Part shown: piece after piece, positions 37,952 to 46,550 of the stretch | Layout of the letters: every line of letters starts with the position of its first letter | How positions within the stretch are numbered: the stretch's first letter is position 1 | Notes under the pieces: generated by a model | Told to the model about the DNA's origin: nothing | Seen by the model: the letters and a program-made list of their open reading frames with translations, nothing else | Database searches by the model: none | Position numbers and translations under genes: made by a program | Source of the DNA: Chloroflexi bacterium OLB14 | Lineage (GTDB): Bacteria > Chloroflexota > Anaerolineae > Anaerolineales > Villigracilaceae | Length of the DNA stretch: 58,114 bases | Direction of reading: 5' to 3' | Assembly: GCA_001567105.1 (NCBI GenBank) | Contig: LMZR01000019.1 | Location: 1 to 58,114, forward strand

Positions 37952-40514
37952 ATGAACAAACTCATTGCATATCTTCTCTTCTTAACCTCAGGAGCATGGC
38001 TTACTATCTTCTTCCTGCTATCATCTCCATCAGATGTAGAGAACGCAACTATATTAGGGTATTCGATTAAAGTGATCTTAATCAGCAGTTTAATATTTCT
38101 ATTTAGCCTTGCGCCTCTTTACCTAGCCCTCAAGTTGTTTCATCAACCCCAACAGTGTCAAACTCTGTGGCTTTCAATCTTCCACAACAAACGAATTCCC
38201 AATCTCTCCCTCATCCTTAGCCTTATAATCTTTATTGGATCATGGAGCATATTGTTCACCCCTCCCTACCGCACTGCTAACTTTACTTCATACATATCTC
38301 GTTTACACCCAATCTTAATCTGGCTCGCCATTGTCAGTGCTATTACTTTTATGATTTCTCTTTTTTGAGCATAGGCAATATTCTTTTACAAAAATATTAA
38401 GTACAAATAAAAGCACAATCAAAATTGGAGTCATCAGCCTAAGCCTGATAATTTTATTATCCATCATAGTTGCACTCAGTGGCTTTGGCATTACCCACCC
38501 AGAAGATTATTGGTACGGAGCAGGCGTTCCAATATTAGGGCAACAACTATTATTTGTATTTATCATTACGGCGCTTGTAGCCAAACTAGAGTTTAGGAGC
38601 AGAATCAAACTTGAGCTACGTCATGAAGCGTTAATCGGATTAGGCATCTTCCTCGTATCCGCATTCTTCTGGATGCATGAACCAATCCGCTCAAATTATT
38701 TTCTACCAGATACAATGGATAATCCAATCTATCCATATTCCGATAGCGCCTTATTTGATACGGGAAGTCAATATGCATTAATTGGGCAAGGGCTTTTTAA
38801 TGGGCAATACTTTGACCGTGCCTTATACAGCGCATTTTTAACTTACCTACATATTTTAGTAGGACAAAATTTTGAGAATCTTTTAAACCTTCAGGCAATA
38901 TTCTTCGCAATTTTTCCTGTTATTATTTTTCTCATTGGTAAAGAAATTCATAGTTACACGCTCGGTGTTTCCGCAGGTCTGTTAACAATTTTACGGGGAA
39001 TTAATTCTATTGTTGCTATGGCTTGGATTGATCTTGCAGGACCCAAGATGATGATGACCGACTTCCCAACTGCAATTGGCATTGCATTGTTCATATTGTT
39101 TGCATTGAAATGGGTCAAAAAGCCAGCCAACTTACATTTTGCAGTTTGGTGTGGTGGCTTCCTTGGTCTATCTATGATGCTTCGCACACATGTCCTTCTT
39201 TTGCTTCCTGCTCTAATTGCTTATATTTTATTTTTTAATGTGAACATTTCTCGGAGCTATCGTTTCATTGGTTCATTCATATTAATTATAGGAATGTTAA
39301 CAGCTTCTACCCCTTGGGATATAAGGAATCAATCAAAGGGGTATCCCATGTTTTACATGTACTATTCTAGAATTTGGCTTGTTCTAAAAGAGCGTTATCA
39401 AATACAAGGGAGTTCCTATCTTACATCGCCTTATATTGAGTTAACCTCTGCCACGACTAATCAAGTATCAAAAACATTGGCTACTCTTCCATCAAATGAA
39501 ATTCAAGATGGTATTTGTACCTCTGTAATTTGTAAGCTTTCTAATCACATGGCGCACAACCTTATTACGTCATTTGTTTTTTTCCCATCTTCATTGTGGT
39601 TACATAATATATGGAATACAGTTAAAGAAGCCTCGCCTTTCTGGCAACCCAACTGGGGCATTAGTGATATTCCCTTTTCTGGTTATGTCTTTCTATTTAT
39701 ACACTTTACTTTATTTTCATTAGGTATTGGGAGTGCTTGGCAAAAGCAAAAATGGCTAGGATTGTTGCCACTGGGAATTTTCCTTGTATATCTTCTAACA
39801 AACACTTTAGCATTAACTTCAGGAGGGCGCTATGTTGCCCCTGTAGATTGGGTTGTTGTTTTATACTCTTTATTAGGTAGCCTACAAATTCTTATATGGC
39901 TTATGCGTTGGATAGGATATATTCCTAACAAGCAAGAAGAGTATTCTCAAACAGAACAACCTAACACCTTACATGTAAAACAATTCATCAAAATAGCTCC
40001 AGCTTTGATTATGTTAGCCAGCATTGGCTCATTAATTCCGCTTGCGGAAAATCTTTTTAAGCCACGTTATCAAATTCAATCCGCAGAACAACTATTAACA
40101 AGCCTAAAAGAAAGTGAATTTTTAGAAAAATCTGGCTATACGCAAGAAGAATTGACTCAATTTCTAAAAGATCCACAAGCCGTAATAACTGCTGGCAAAG
40201 TGCTTTATCCTCGTTTTTATGAAGCCAATAGTGGCGAACCTGACCGTAGCACATATTATAGAGAATTAGAATATGCAAGAGTTGTGTTTACAATCATAGG
40301 ACCTTATACAATAGAATCACAAGGTATCATTCTTTCCATTGAAAAACAAAAATTTCAACTCGATCAAAGTGATGTAATTGTACTGGGCTGTAAAAATACT
40401 ATCTATTACGCCCCATTTATAGATGCCGTCGTTGTATTTGTCACTTCACAACCTGAATATATCTATAAACGTACACCTGCTCCCCCATTACAATGCCCAG
40501 TACCGTTTCCATAA
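37952..40514 (+). CDS. Large GT39-like polytopic membrane protein (one frame break)
   Basis: About 853 aa reconstructed. Many transmembrane helices fill residues 1-640, followed by a soluble C-terminal domain (about 690-853). FDTGSQYALIGQGLFNGQYFDRALY and SMMLRTHVLLLLPAL resemble the PMT-like GT-C fold, with acidic residues in the first external loop (PYSDSALFDTG). An extra T in the 6-T run at 38361-38366 separates the first 138 residues; the read-through segment FEHRQYSFTKILSTNK joins them. It starts 5 bp after the WecA-like gene. The substrate is unknown; it may transfer a lipid-linked sugar outside the membrane. Confidence 0.7.
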
Positions 40515-40562
40515 AAAACTATATATTTTTTAATTGCGTCTGATTACATTTACGAATTATGG

Positions 40563-40568
40563 TATGCT
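40563..40568 (+). promoter_or_regulatory. -10 box of a likely leaderless promoter (deoxynucleoside kinase)
   Basis: TATGCT, preceded by TGG as an extended -10, ends 6 nt (TAATTT) before the ATG at 40575. No ribosome site is present. Spacing equals that of the other three leaderless candidates in the window. Confidence 0.5.
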
Positions 40569-40574
40569 TAATTT

Positions 40575-41209
40575 ATGTATATCGCCATTGAAGGAGTCAT
40601 CGGAGTTGGGAAAACAACGCTGGCTCGTATGTTACAACATTCATTTGATGCAGAAGTTTTATTGGAGGTCTTTGAGGAAAATCCGTTTCTTTCTGATTTT
40701 TATGCAGACCGCGCTCGTTATGCTTTTCAGACTCAAATTTTTCTTTTTGTTGAGTCGTTATCATCAACAAAATAATAATGTGCCAAAAATTTTAAGTGAT
40801 GGAAAAAATTTTAATTTCCGATTACACGTTTGCAAAAGATGCTTTGTTTGCAGAAATCAATTTGAAAGGTGATGAGTTAGATATGTATCATCGCGTGCAT
40901 GAAGCCTTAGGCGAAAAAATTCCCAAGCCCGATTTGTTGGTTTATTTACAAGCCAGCACCGATACGTTGATGAATCGCATTGCATTTCGAGATAGACCTT
41001 ATGAACGTGCGATGGAACGAGGTTATATTGATGAGTTGAATCAAGCCTATGATGATTTTTTCTCAAAACCATTTGACCATACGCCTATTTTAAAAATCGA
41101 TTCGAATGAATTAAATATTATTCAAAACCCTGAACATATTAAGTTGGTTGAAAATAAAATTCGAGAGACGTTAGGTTTGAGTCCTTTTCAACCGAGTTTA
41201 TTGAAATAA
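40575..41209 (+). CDS. Deoxynucleoside kinase (two frame breaks)
   Basis: About 210 aa reconstructed dNK-family kinase that phosphorylates deoxynucleosides for salvage. P-loop EGVIGVGKTT, NPFLSDFYADRARYAFQ substrate motif, QIFFLLSRYHQQ, SDYTFAKDALFAEINL, and the lid region RPYERAMERGYI. Extra bases in the 5-T run at 40738-40742 and the 6-A run at 40803-40808 break the frame; without them it aligns with the intact paralogue at 44093-44758. If the breaks are real this is a pseudogene, but the reading of the rest is clean. Confidence 0.8.
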
Positions 41210-41214
41210 AAAAT

Positions 41215-41383
41215 CGTCATTGCGAGCCTGTTGGTCGAGTGCCATGAGCGCGTGTTGCGAAGGGCGTATCGAGACCATAAAGGCGAAGCAATCTCCAACA
41301 TAATCATTAGATTGCTTCGTCGGGCTGGTCTCGATACGGCAGAAAAGCACTGCCTACTCGACCAACGCCCTCCTCGCAATGAC
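41215..41383. repeat. 170-bp palindromic dispersed repeat, copy B (inverted)
   Basis: Nearly identical to the reverse complement of 5145-5314; visible differences are a few bases around CGTGTTGCGAAGGGCG and a terminal base. It lies between the kinase and nucleotidyltransferase genes, and its ends are CGTCATTGCGAG and CTCGCAATGAC. Copies A and B face opposite ways about 36 kb apart. Confidence 0.8.
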
Positions 41384-41398
41384 ATGTAAAAGGAATAT

Positions 41399-42424
41399 AT
41401 GCGCGTTACAAAAGATTCATTACTCCGTATTGCTAAAGAAACCGTACAAGAACGGGCGTATAACGATTCAAATATCATCGCCGCATATTTGACGGGTTCA
41501 TTATTAACGGAAGATCCTATGCTGGGTGGCACAGCCGATATTGATTTAGTTTTCGTACATAAAACTCAACCAAAAATAAAACGCGAGTTCAAAAAACTAA
41601 CCCCCGATTTTCATTTGGATATGATTCATCGCGTCAAAGATGAATTCAAATCACCGCGTGAATTGCGTGGCAACCCATGGCTGGGGTATGAAATGTATGC
41701 GCCCATGCTTTTATATGAACGCGAAAAATTTTTTGATTTTGTGCAATCTAGTTTGCGCGCAGGTTTTGAATTTGAACAACCTGCACTCACTTTACAACGC
41801 TGTAAAAATTTATTATCTACTGCCCGAAAAATTTGGTTTGAATTTTCTGAACACGAAGATGAAGTTACACCTAAAGAAATTAATTTATATTTGCAATCGC
41901 TTTATCATGCCATCAATGCCATCGCCGAATTAAATGGCGCGCCCATTCAAGAAAGACGTTTGTTAATTGAATTTCCTGCGCGCGCTGAAATGCTTCAAAA
42001 ACAAAATATGGTTGCTAGCGTTTATCAATTATTGGGTGCCAACAAAACTAATGCCGAGCAAATCAAAACTTGGCATGCAGATTGGAAATCCGCTTTCAAA
42101 ATTGCTAGTGAAAATACAAATGTAGATGAACGCATTAACGCCACTCGCTTGAATTATTATGACAAAGCGATTAAATCTATGCTGGATGGAGAAACGCCTC
42201 TTTCTTGCTTATGGTTGCTTCTGCACACTTGGACATTATCCTCGCTGACACTTAGTGGCGACCATCTCAAGTTTTGGCAAAACGCTTGTACCTCTTTAGG
42301 CTTAATCAGTGACGGTTTCAACGAATATGTTCAAGGCTTAGATCACTTCCTTGATGAGATTGAAATTTTGCTAGAAGAATTTGCAAACGCCAACGCTTTA
42401 GATGATGATTCGACAGGTTTATAA
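41399..42424 (+). CDS. Nucleotidyltransferase-fold protein (MNT/aminoglycoside-type)
   Basis: 341 aa with AAGGA before the ATG. The N-terminal ~110 residues have the pol-beta nucleotidyltransferase signature: G33-S34 followed by D47-x-D49 (YLTGSLLTEDPMLGGTADID). The C-terminal ~220 residues are helical, with HAINAIAELNGAP and a repeated leucine-rich pattern, as in substrate-binding domains of KNTase-like or HEPN-linked enzymes. A target cannot be told from sequence. It is not paired with a recognisable antitoxin gene, so a toxin-antitoxin role is not supported. Confidence 0.75.
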   Translation: MRVTKDSLLRIAKETVQERAYNDSNIIAAYLTGSLLTEDPMLGGTADIDLVFVHKTQPKIKREFKKLTPDFHLDMIHRVKDEFKSPRELRGNPWLGYEMYAPMLLYEREKFFDFVQSSLRAGFEFEQPALTLQRCKNLLSTARKIWFEFSEHEDEVTPKEINLYLQSLYHAINAIAELNGAPIQERRLLIEFPARAEMLQKQNMVASVYQLLGANKTNAEQIKTWHADWKSAFKIASENTNVDERINATRLNYYDKAIKSMLDGETPLSCLWLLLHTWTLSSLTLSGDHLKFWQNACTSLGLISDGFNEYVQGLDHFLDEIEILLEEFANANALDDDSTGL

Positions 42425-42437
42425 TTTTGTGTATAAT
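42409..42437 (+). promoter_or_regulatory. Promoter at the 3' end of the nucleotidyltransferase gene
   Basis: TTCGAC at 42409-42414 and TATAAT at 42432-42437 are separated by 17 nt, the best two-box promoter seen in the window. The predicted start near 42444 leads into a stretch without a credible gene and then a strong terminator at 42517-42549. It may make a ~105-nt RNA or a leader for the next gene. Confidence 0.55.
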
Positions 42438-42443
42438 ACCCGC

Positions 42444-42549
42444 CGATGTTAAGACAAAAACTTTCTACCCCACATTTATACAACTCTAATTTAATTAATT
42501 TATTTTTCTCATTCCCAAAACCTGACAAATCATTGTCAGGTTTTTTTTC
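42444..42549 (+). ncRNA. Candidate small RNA or attenuated leader
   Basis: Bounded by the two-box promoter at 42409-42437 and the terminator at 42517-42549. The interval is AT-rich and contains only a 37-codon reading frame with no ribosome site. No known RNA family is recognised. It could equally be a 5' leader with a transcription attenuator for the YqfO-like and pyrB genes downstream. Confidence 0.3.
42517..42549 (+). terminator. Strong intrinsic terminator
   Basis: Stem AAAACCTGACA / TGTCAGGTTTT (42517-42527 with 42534-42544), 6-nt loop, then a run of eight T residues overlapping the stem. It ends the nucleotidyltransferase transcript or the short candidate RNA. Confidence 0.9.
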
Positions 42550-42554
42550 TTAAC

Positions 42555-42609
42555 TTTGGAGTTAGGGAGCTTGCTCCCGTAATACGCCAGCAAGCTGGCT
42601 AACTCCAAA
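42555..42609. repeat. Cruciform-like nested palindrome
   Basis: Outer arms TTTGGAGTTAG and CTAACTCCAAA enclose two further perfect hairpins, GGGAGCTTGCTCCC (42565-42578) and GCCAGCAAGCTGGC (42586-42599), giving a three-way-junction shape in DNA or RNA. It sits just upstream of the ribosome site of the YqfO-like gene. GC-rich inner stems unlike the surroundings suggest a dispersed repeat. Confidence 0.65.
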
Positions 42610-42629
42610 ATAATAACGAAAGGTATATG

Positions 42630-42968
42630 ATGCAAAACTTTACAGATGTAAAACTTGAAATCTTTGTGCCACAAGACCATGCTTTGACCATCCGTGATGA
42701 ATTAGCGAAAATTGGTGTGGGAGTCATCGGCAATTATGACCATTGTGTAGCACTCACACAAGTCACAGGATATTTTCGCCCCACTGAAGGAGCAAATCCA
42801 TTTGAAGGCAAGGTTGGCGAAATTAGTGTGGTTATAGAATATAAACTCGAAGTCAATTGCAAGCGTGAGCTAGTCAATGAAGCGCTAAAAACGATAAGAA
42901 AATTTCATCCCTATGAAGAGCCGTTGATTAATATTTTTCCGTTGGTGAATCATTTGTTTGAAAAATAA
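42630..42968 (+). CDS. Stand-alone YqfO/NIF3-insert (PII-like) domain protein
   Basis: 112 aa; AAAGG is 6 nt before the second of two adjacent ATGs. The sequence matches the PII/CutA-like domain that is inserted in YqfO-type NIF3 proteins: LEIFVPQDHALTIRDELA, IGNYDHCVALTQVTGYFRP, EGANPFEGKVGE and HPYEEPLINIFPL. Here it exists alone, without the metal-binding NIF3 halves. Its function is not established. It lies 55 bp upstream of pyrB and is probably cotranscribed with it. Confidence 0.82.
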   Translation: MQNFTDVKLEIFVPQDHALTIRDELAKIGVGVIGNYDHCVALTQVTGYFRPTEGANPFEGKVGEISVVIEYKLEVNCKRELVNEALKTIRKFHPYEEPLINIFPLVNHLFEK

Positions 42969-43023
42969 TCAAGAAAGATGAAAGATAATCTAATCTCTAA
43001 TTACTATTTATTAAGGAGTAAAA

Positions 43024-44004
43024 ATGCCCACAAATTCTCAATCCCCTCACCTGCCGTTTGGTGAAAATAAAAATGCCGAATGGTATGGAAAGGATATTTT
43101 ATCGGTCAAACAATTTTCTCGCGCAGACCTTGAATATGTATTCGGAGTCGCGCACGAAATGCGTGGCATGGTAGAACGAGTCGGGACATTTGATTTGCTA
43201 AAAGGAAAAATTTTAGCCAATCTTTTTTATGAGCCATCTACCAGAACATCATCATCATTTACAGCGGCAATGGAAAGACTCGGTGGTTCAGTGATTCCGA
43301 TTAACGAAGTGAAGTATTCATCTGTATCAAAAGGTGAAAGTTTGCCCGATACGATTCGTACCTTAGAATGTTATGCCGATGTGATTGTGTTACGTCACCC
43401 AGAGACAGGTTCAGCAGCGATTGCAGCAAAAGCGGCGAAGAAACCAATTCTCAATGCAGGTGATGGTGTCGGTGAGCACCCAACTCAAGCCTTGCTTGAT
43501 GCGTTCACTATCAGAGAAGAATTAGGCAGGTTGGATAATATCAACGTGACCATGTTAGGTGATTTGAAATATGGTCGTACAGTACATTCGTTGGCGAGGT
43601 TGTTATCCACTTTTACAAATGTCAAATTAAATTATGTATCACCTGAAATTTTGAAAATGCCAAAAGAAGTGTTGGATGAAATTAAAGAAAAAAATGTACC
43701 ACAAGCAGAATTTAATACGCTGGAAAAAGTTTTGCCAGAAACAGATGTGTTGTATGTAACGCGCGTGCAAAAAGAACGTTTTGAAGATCCTGCTGAATAT
43801 GAAAATGTAAAAAATGCTTATGTGATTGACTCTGAAATTATGAAGCCTGCTAAAAAAGAAATGATTGTCATGCATCCACTGCCACGTGTGACCGAAATTA
43901 GCATGGATTTTGATGATGATCCTCGCGCTGCATATTTTCGTCAAATGGAATATGGTTTGTATGTCAGAATGGCGTTATTGGCGATGGTGTTGGGGAAGGC
44001 ATAA
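43024..44004 (+). CDS. pyrB: Aspartate carbamoyltransferase catalytic subunit
   Basis: 326 aa, with AAGGAG before the ATG. Catalyses carbamoyl phosphate plus L-aspartate to N-carbamoyl-aspartate in pyrimidine synthesis. Carbamoyl-phosphate site [11 protein letters not shown], then [16 protein letters not shown] (80s loop), [24 protein letters not shown] and VMHPLPRV in the 240s loop are all intact. No pyrI or other pyr genes are next to it; the neighbour is a YqfO-like domain gene. A convergent terminator hairpin at 44030-44067 follows. Confidence 0.96.
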   Translation: MPTNSQSPHLPFGENKNAEWYGKDILSVKQFSRADLEYVFGVAHEMRGMVERVGTFDLLKGKILANLFYEPSTRTSSSFTAAMERLGGSVIPINEVKYSSVSKGESLPDTIRTLECYADVIVLRHPETGSAAIAAKAAKKPILNAGDGVGEHPTQALLDAFTIREELGRLDNINVTMLGDLKYGRTVHSLARLLSTFTNVKLNYVSPEILKMPKEVLDEIKEKNVPQAEFNTLEKVLPETDVLYVTRVQKERFEDPAEYENVKNAYVIDSEIMKPAKKEMIVMHPLPRVTEISMDFDDDPRAAYFRQMEYGLYVRMALLAMVLGKA

Positions 44005-44029
44005 AAAGTATAGGTACACAGGTAAAAAT

Positions 44030-44067
44030 GTAAACAGGTACACAGAAAAATTTGTGTACCTGTTTAC
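44030..44067. terminator. Hairpin between convergent pyrB and kinase genes
   Basis: Perfect 15-bp stem GTAAACAGGTACACA / TGTGTACCTGTTTAC with an 8-nt loop. It lacks a clean T-tract but lies just between convergent genes. Variants of the same words (ACAGGTATACAAG) recur at 44841-44870 and around 44068-44095, so it may be part of a local repeat. Confidence 0.6.
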
Positions 44068-44092
44068 TTGTATACTTATTTACTTGTATACC

Positions 44093-44758
44093 TTAATCTT
44101 CTGCCGCTCTAGCAACTTCATCTGCTTCAAAGACCACTTCTTCTTTACCTGTTAATTTATCACTAATTTTAGAAGCAATTAATCGTAAGTGACCATTGTG
44201 TGCCACATAATCTAGATCATCGGCTGGCACGGCTAACACTGGGCATAAGGTAAAATTTTCAATCCATGATTCGTATAAATCATTTAAGTTTTGTAAATAA
44301 TCATACGAAATAGTTCTTTCATAATCTCTTCCACGTTGACTAATGCGGTTTTGCAAAGTCTCCACCGAAGCGCGTAAATAAATCACCAAATCAGGTGGGG
44401 GCAAAAATTGAATTGAAGTCTCATACAATTCTCGATAGGTTTGATAATCACGTTCAGAGATATTACCTTGCTTGTATAAATTATGTGCAAAAATTTCGGC
44501 ATCTTCATACACACTGCGGTCTTGAATGACAGAGTTAGGATGTTGGGTTAAATTAAATTGTGAACGTAAGCGATGACTTAAAAAGAAAACTTGTGAATGA
44601 AATGCCCAAGCAGACATATTGGCATAAAAGTCAGATAAATATGGGTTTTGATTAACGGGTTCGTAAAATGGGTCCCAACCTAATTGTTCACAAAGCATTT
44701 TGACAAGTGTGGATTTTCCAACCCCAATATTGCCAGCAACGGCTACAAATTTTTTCAT
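44093..44758 (-). CDS. Deoxynucleoside kinase (intact paralogue)
   Basis: 221 aa. P-loop AGNIGVGKSTL, EPVNQNPYLSDFYANMSAWAF substrate segment, FFLSHRLRSQF, DRSVYEDAEIFAHN catalytic/ERS-type motif and the lid RGRDYERTISYDYL. Phosphorylates deoxynucleosides (dA/dG/dC type, exact preference not deducible) for salvage. A GAGGGA ribosome site precedes the ATG. It is a paralogue of the kinase at 40575, about 3.5 kb away on the opposite strand. Residues after ~200 are acidic and poorly conserved. Confidence 0.92.
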   Translation of the reverse strand: MKKFVAVAGNIGVGKSTLVKMLCEQLGWDPFYEPVNQNPYLSDFYANMSAWAFHSQVFFLSHRLRSQFNLTQHPNSVIQDRSVYEDAEIFAHNLYKQGNISERDYQTYRELYETSIQFLPPPDLVIYLRASVETLQNRISQRGRDYERTISYDYLQNLNDLYESWIENFTLCPVLAVPADDLDYVAHNGHLRLIASKISDKLTGKEEVVFEADEVARAAED

Positions 44759-44840
44759 AACGCTTCCCTCGCAGAAGTTTTTTTTCTATCTTACCACCAG
44801 CGTTTTAAGTTGTGCGGTGTTTTAAGGTAAGAAAATAAAA

Positions 44841-44865
44841 CAGGCATACAAAACTTGTATACCTG
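44841..44865 (-). terminator. Terminator hairpin of the DsbA-like gene
   Basis: Arms CAGGCATACAA and TTGTATACCTG (one mismatch, 3-nt loop) followed on the minus strand by TTTTATTTT. It lies 32 bp past the stop codon of the thioredoxin-fold gene. Confidence 0.6.
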
Positions 44866-44896
44866 TTTACTTATGTACTTATCCACTTTCCACTTT

Positions 44897-45655
44897 CTAT
44901 GGAATCTCGCCCGCCAATTCTTTATCAATCAAATTTTGAAAACTAGACAATGGTTGTGCACCAACAATAGCCAAACCATTAATAAAAAATGTCGGCGTAG
45001 ATTGCACACCTAAATTCAAAGCAAAGTCCATATCTTGTGAAATAAAATCATCAAACTTGCCACTGTCTAAACATGCTGAAAACTTATCAGTATCTAAATT
45101 TAATTCACTTGCATATTGAGTATAAACATTTCTGTTCAACAATTCGCCGCTGAACAATTTATCATGAAAATCCCAATACACATTTTGTTCATCAGCACAT
45201 AACGAAGCCACCGCCGCAGACATAGCATCAGGGTGAATAGATGTTAAAGGAAGGTTACGATACACAAAACGAATTTGTCCTGGATAAGCTTCTAACAAAG
45301 CCTGATACGTCTCTTCATGAAAACGTTTACAAAACGGGCATTGAAAATCACTAAACTCGACAATTGTGATTGGAGCATCGGCGGGTCCCAAACTTGGATA
45401 ACCTTCGGTCTCAATGTCATAGCGGACATAAGACGGTTCTTGCGTCTGACCTGTGGGTTGGTTTGCGGTTTCAGCAGGTTGGTCATAACCCCAAACGAAA
45501 AAGCCAGTCAACACACCAACAGCAAAAGCCACTACGACCAGCACAGAAAAGAAATGGTTACGATTAAAGGTAATTTTATTATCATCAGGGGTTTGAAGGA
45601 TGGGTACTTCTTTAATTTCAAGTTCAGTTTTTTTAGTTTTAGTTTTTGTAGGCAT
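44897..45655 (-). CDS. Membrane-anchored DsbA-like thiol oxidoreductase
   Basis: 252 aa. A basic cytoplasmic tail (about 1-33) and one transmembrane helix (about 34-56) anchor an extracytoplasmic DsbA/BdbD-fold domain (about 75-250). The active site is C106-P-F-C109 in DFQCPFCKRFHEET, and the cis-proline loop is in VQSTPTFFING. Two further cysteines (SLCADEQNVYW, FSACLDSG) may form a structural disulfide. A likely role is oxidising secreted proteins, and the nine cysteine-paired SLH repeats encoded in this window would be fitting clients (inference). TATAAT lies 9 nt before the ATG and there is no ribosome site. Confidence 0.92.
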   Translation of the reverse strand: MPTKTKTKKTELEIKEVPILQTPDDNKITFNRNHFFSVLVVVAFAVGVLTGFFVWGYDQPAETANQPTGQTQEPSYVRYDIETEGYPSLGPADAPITIVEFSDFQCPFCKRFHEETYQALLEAYPGQIRFVYRNLPLTSIHPDAMSAAVASLCADEQNVYWDFHDKLFSGELLNRNVYTQYASELNLDTDKFSACLDSGKFDDFISQDMDFALNLGVQSTPTFFINGLAIVGAQPLSSFQNLIDKELAGEIP

Positions 45656-45727
45656 AATATTTTAATTATAGTCTGTCTATTTCTTTTTTATCACGGCTCT
45701 TAAGTTATGTTTATCTTTCATGTTTAA

Positions 45728-46501
45728 CTACTTGCCTATCCATTCTGCCTTTCGTTTTTCCACAAATGCTTTCATTCCTTCTTTTTGATCTTGAGTTGCA
45801 AAGAGTGGGTAAAAATTCCGTCTTTCAACTTTCAAGCCCTCTGCCAATGTAGTTTCAAATGCGGCATTGATTGAATCCTTTGCCATCCGAATTGCTACTG
45901 GCGCACGAGATGCAATTTCTTCAGCAAAAGCAACTGCAGATTCTAAATATCCTTCCACTGGCACAACACGATTGACTAAACCAAATTGCAATGCTTCATT
46001 AGCAGAAAGTTTACGATTATTCATAACAACTTCCATTGCCAAATATTTACCAAGAACATGGGTTAAGCGTTGTGTGCCACCTGCCCCAGGGATAACCCCA
46101 ATAGTCACTTCCGGCAAACCAAATTTAGCCGATTCACTAGCAATAATCATGTCACAAGCTAAGACAAATTCAAATCCGCCACCCAAAGCCCAACCTGATA
46201 CAGCCGCAATGATAGGTTTTTTGATATTTAGAATCCGCTCAAAAGAAGCAATTAGTTCACTGTTTTGGATTTCAAGAAAAGACAAATCTGCCATTTCTTT
46301 AATATCTGCTCCTGCGGCAAAGGCTTTCTCATTTCCTGTTACCACAATAGCTCCAACTGCTTCATCTCTATCAAATACCTCAAAAGCCTGCATGACTTCT
46401 TTTAATAAAGCAGTGTTCAAAGCATTCATTGCATCAGGGCGGTTTAATTGGACAACACTAACACGTCCGCGAGTTTCTGTTAAGATGTTTGTATAAGTCA
46501 T
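45728..46501 (-). CDS. Enoyl-CoA hydratase/isomerase (crotonase family)
   Basis: 257 aa, AGGAGA before the ATG. Oxyanion-hole segments AFAAGADIKEM and GWALGGGFEFVLACD, and the two catalytic glutamates in GGGFE and GLPEVTIGVIPGAGGTQRL, are present, so it is a true hydratase rather than an isomerase-only member. Its likely reaction is hydration of 2-enoyl-CoA in beta-oxidation or butanoate metabolism. No other fatty-acid genes are adjacent. Confidence 0.94.
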   Translation of the reverse strand: MTYTNILTETRGRVSVVQLNRPDAMNALNTALLKEVMQAFEVFDRDEAVGAIVVTGNEKAFAAGADIKEMADLSFLEIQNSELIASFERILNIKKPIIAAVSGWALGGGFEFVLACDMIIASESAKFGLPEVTIGVIPGAGGTQRLTHVLGKYLAMEVVMNNRKLSANEALQFGLVNRVVPVEGYLESAVAFAEEIASRAPVAIRMAKDSINAAFETTLAEGLKVERRNFYPLFATQDQKEGMKAFVEKRKAEWIGK

Positions 46502-46550
46502 ATATATCTCCTGTGGGTAATAAAATTATAGCAAATTCTATATACAGTTC

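Noticed and set aside
42445..42558. 37-codon reading frame after the 42432 promoter
   Set aside because: No ribosome site, no recognisable protein features, and it runs through the terminator stem.
44005..44095. Tandem repeat or attachment site made of GTAAACAGGTACACAG-like words
   Set aside because: The words are explained by two similar terminator hairpins; no integrase or conserved spacing is present.
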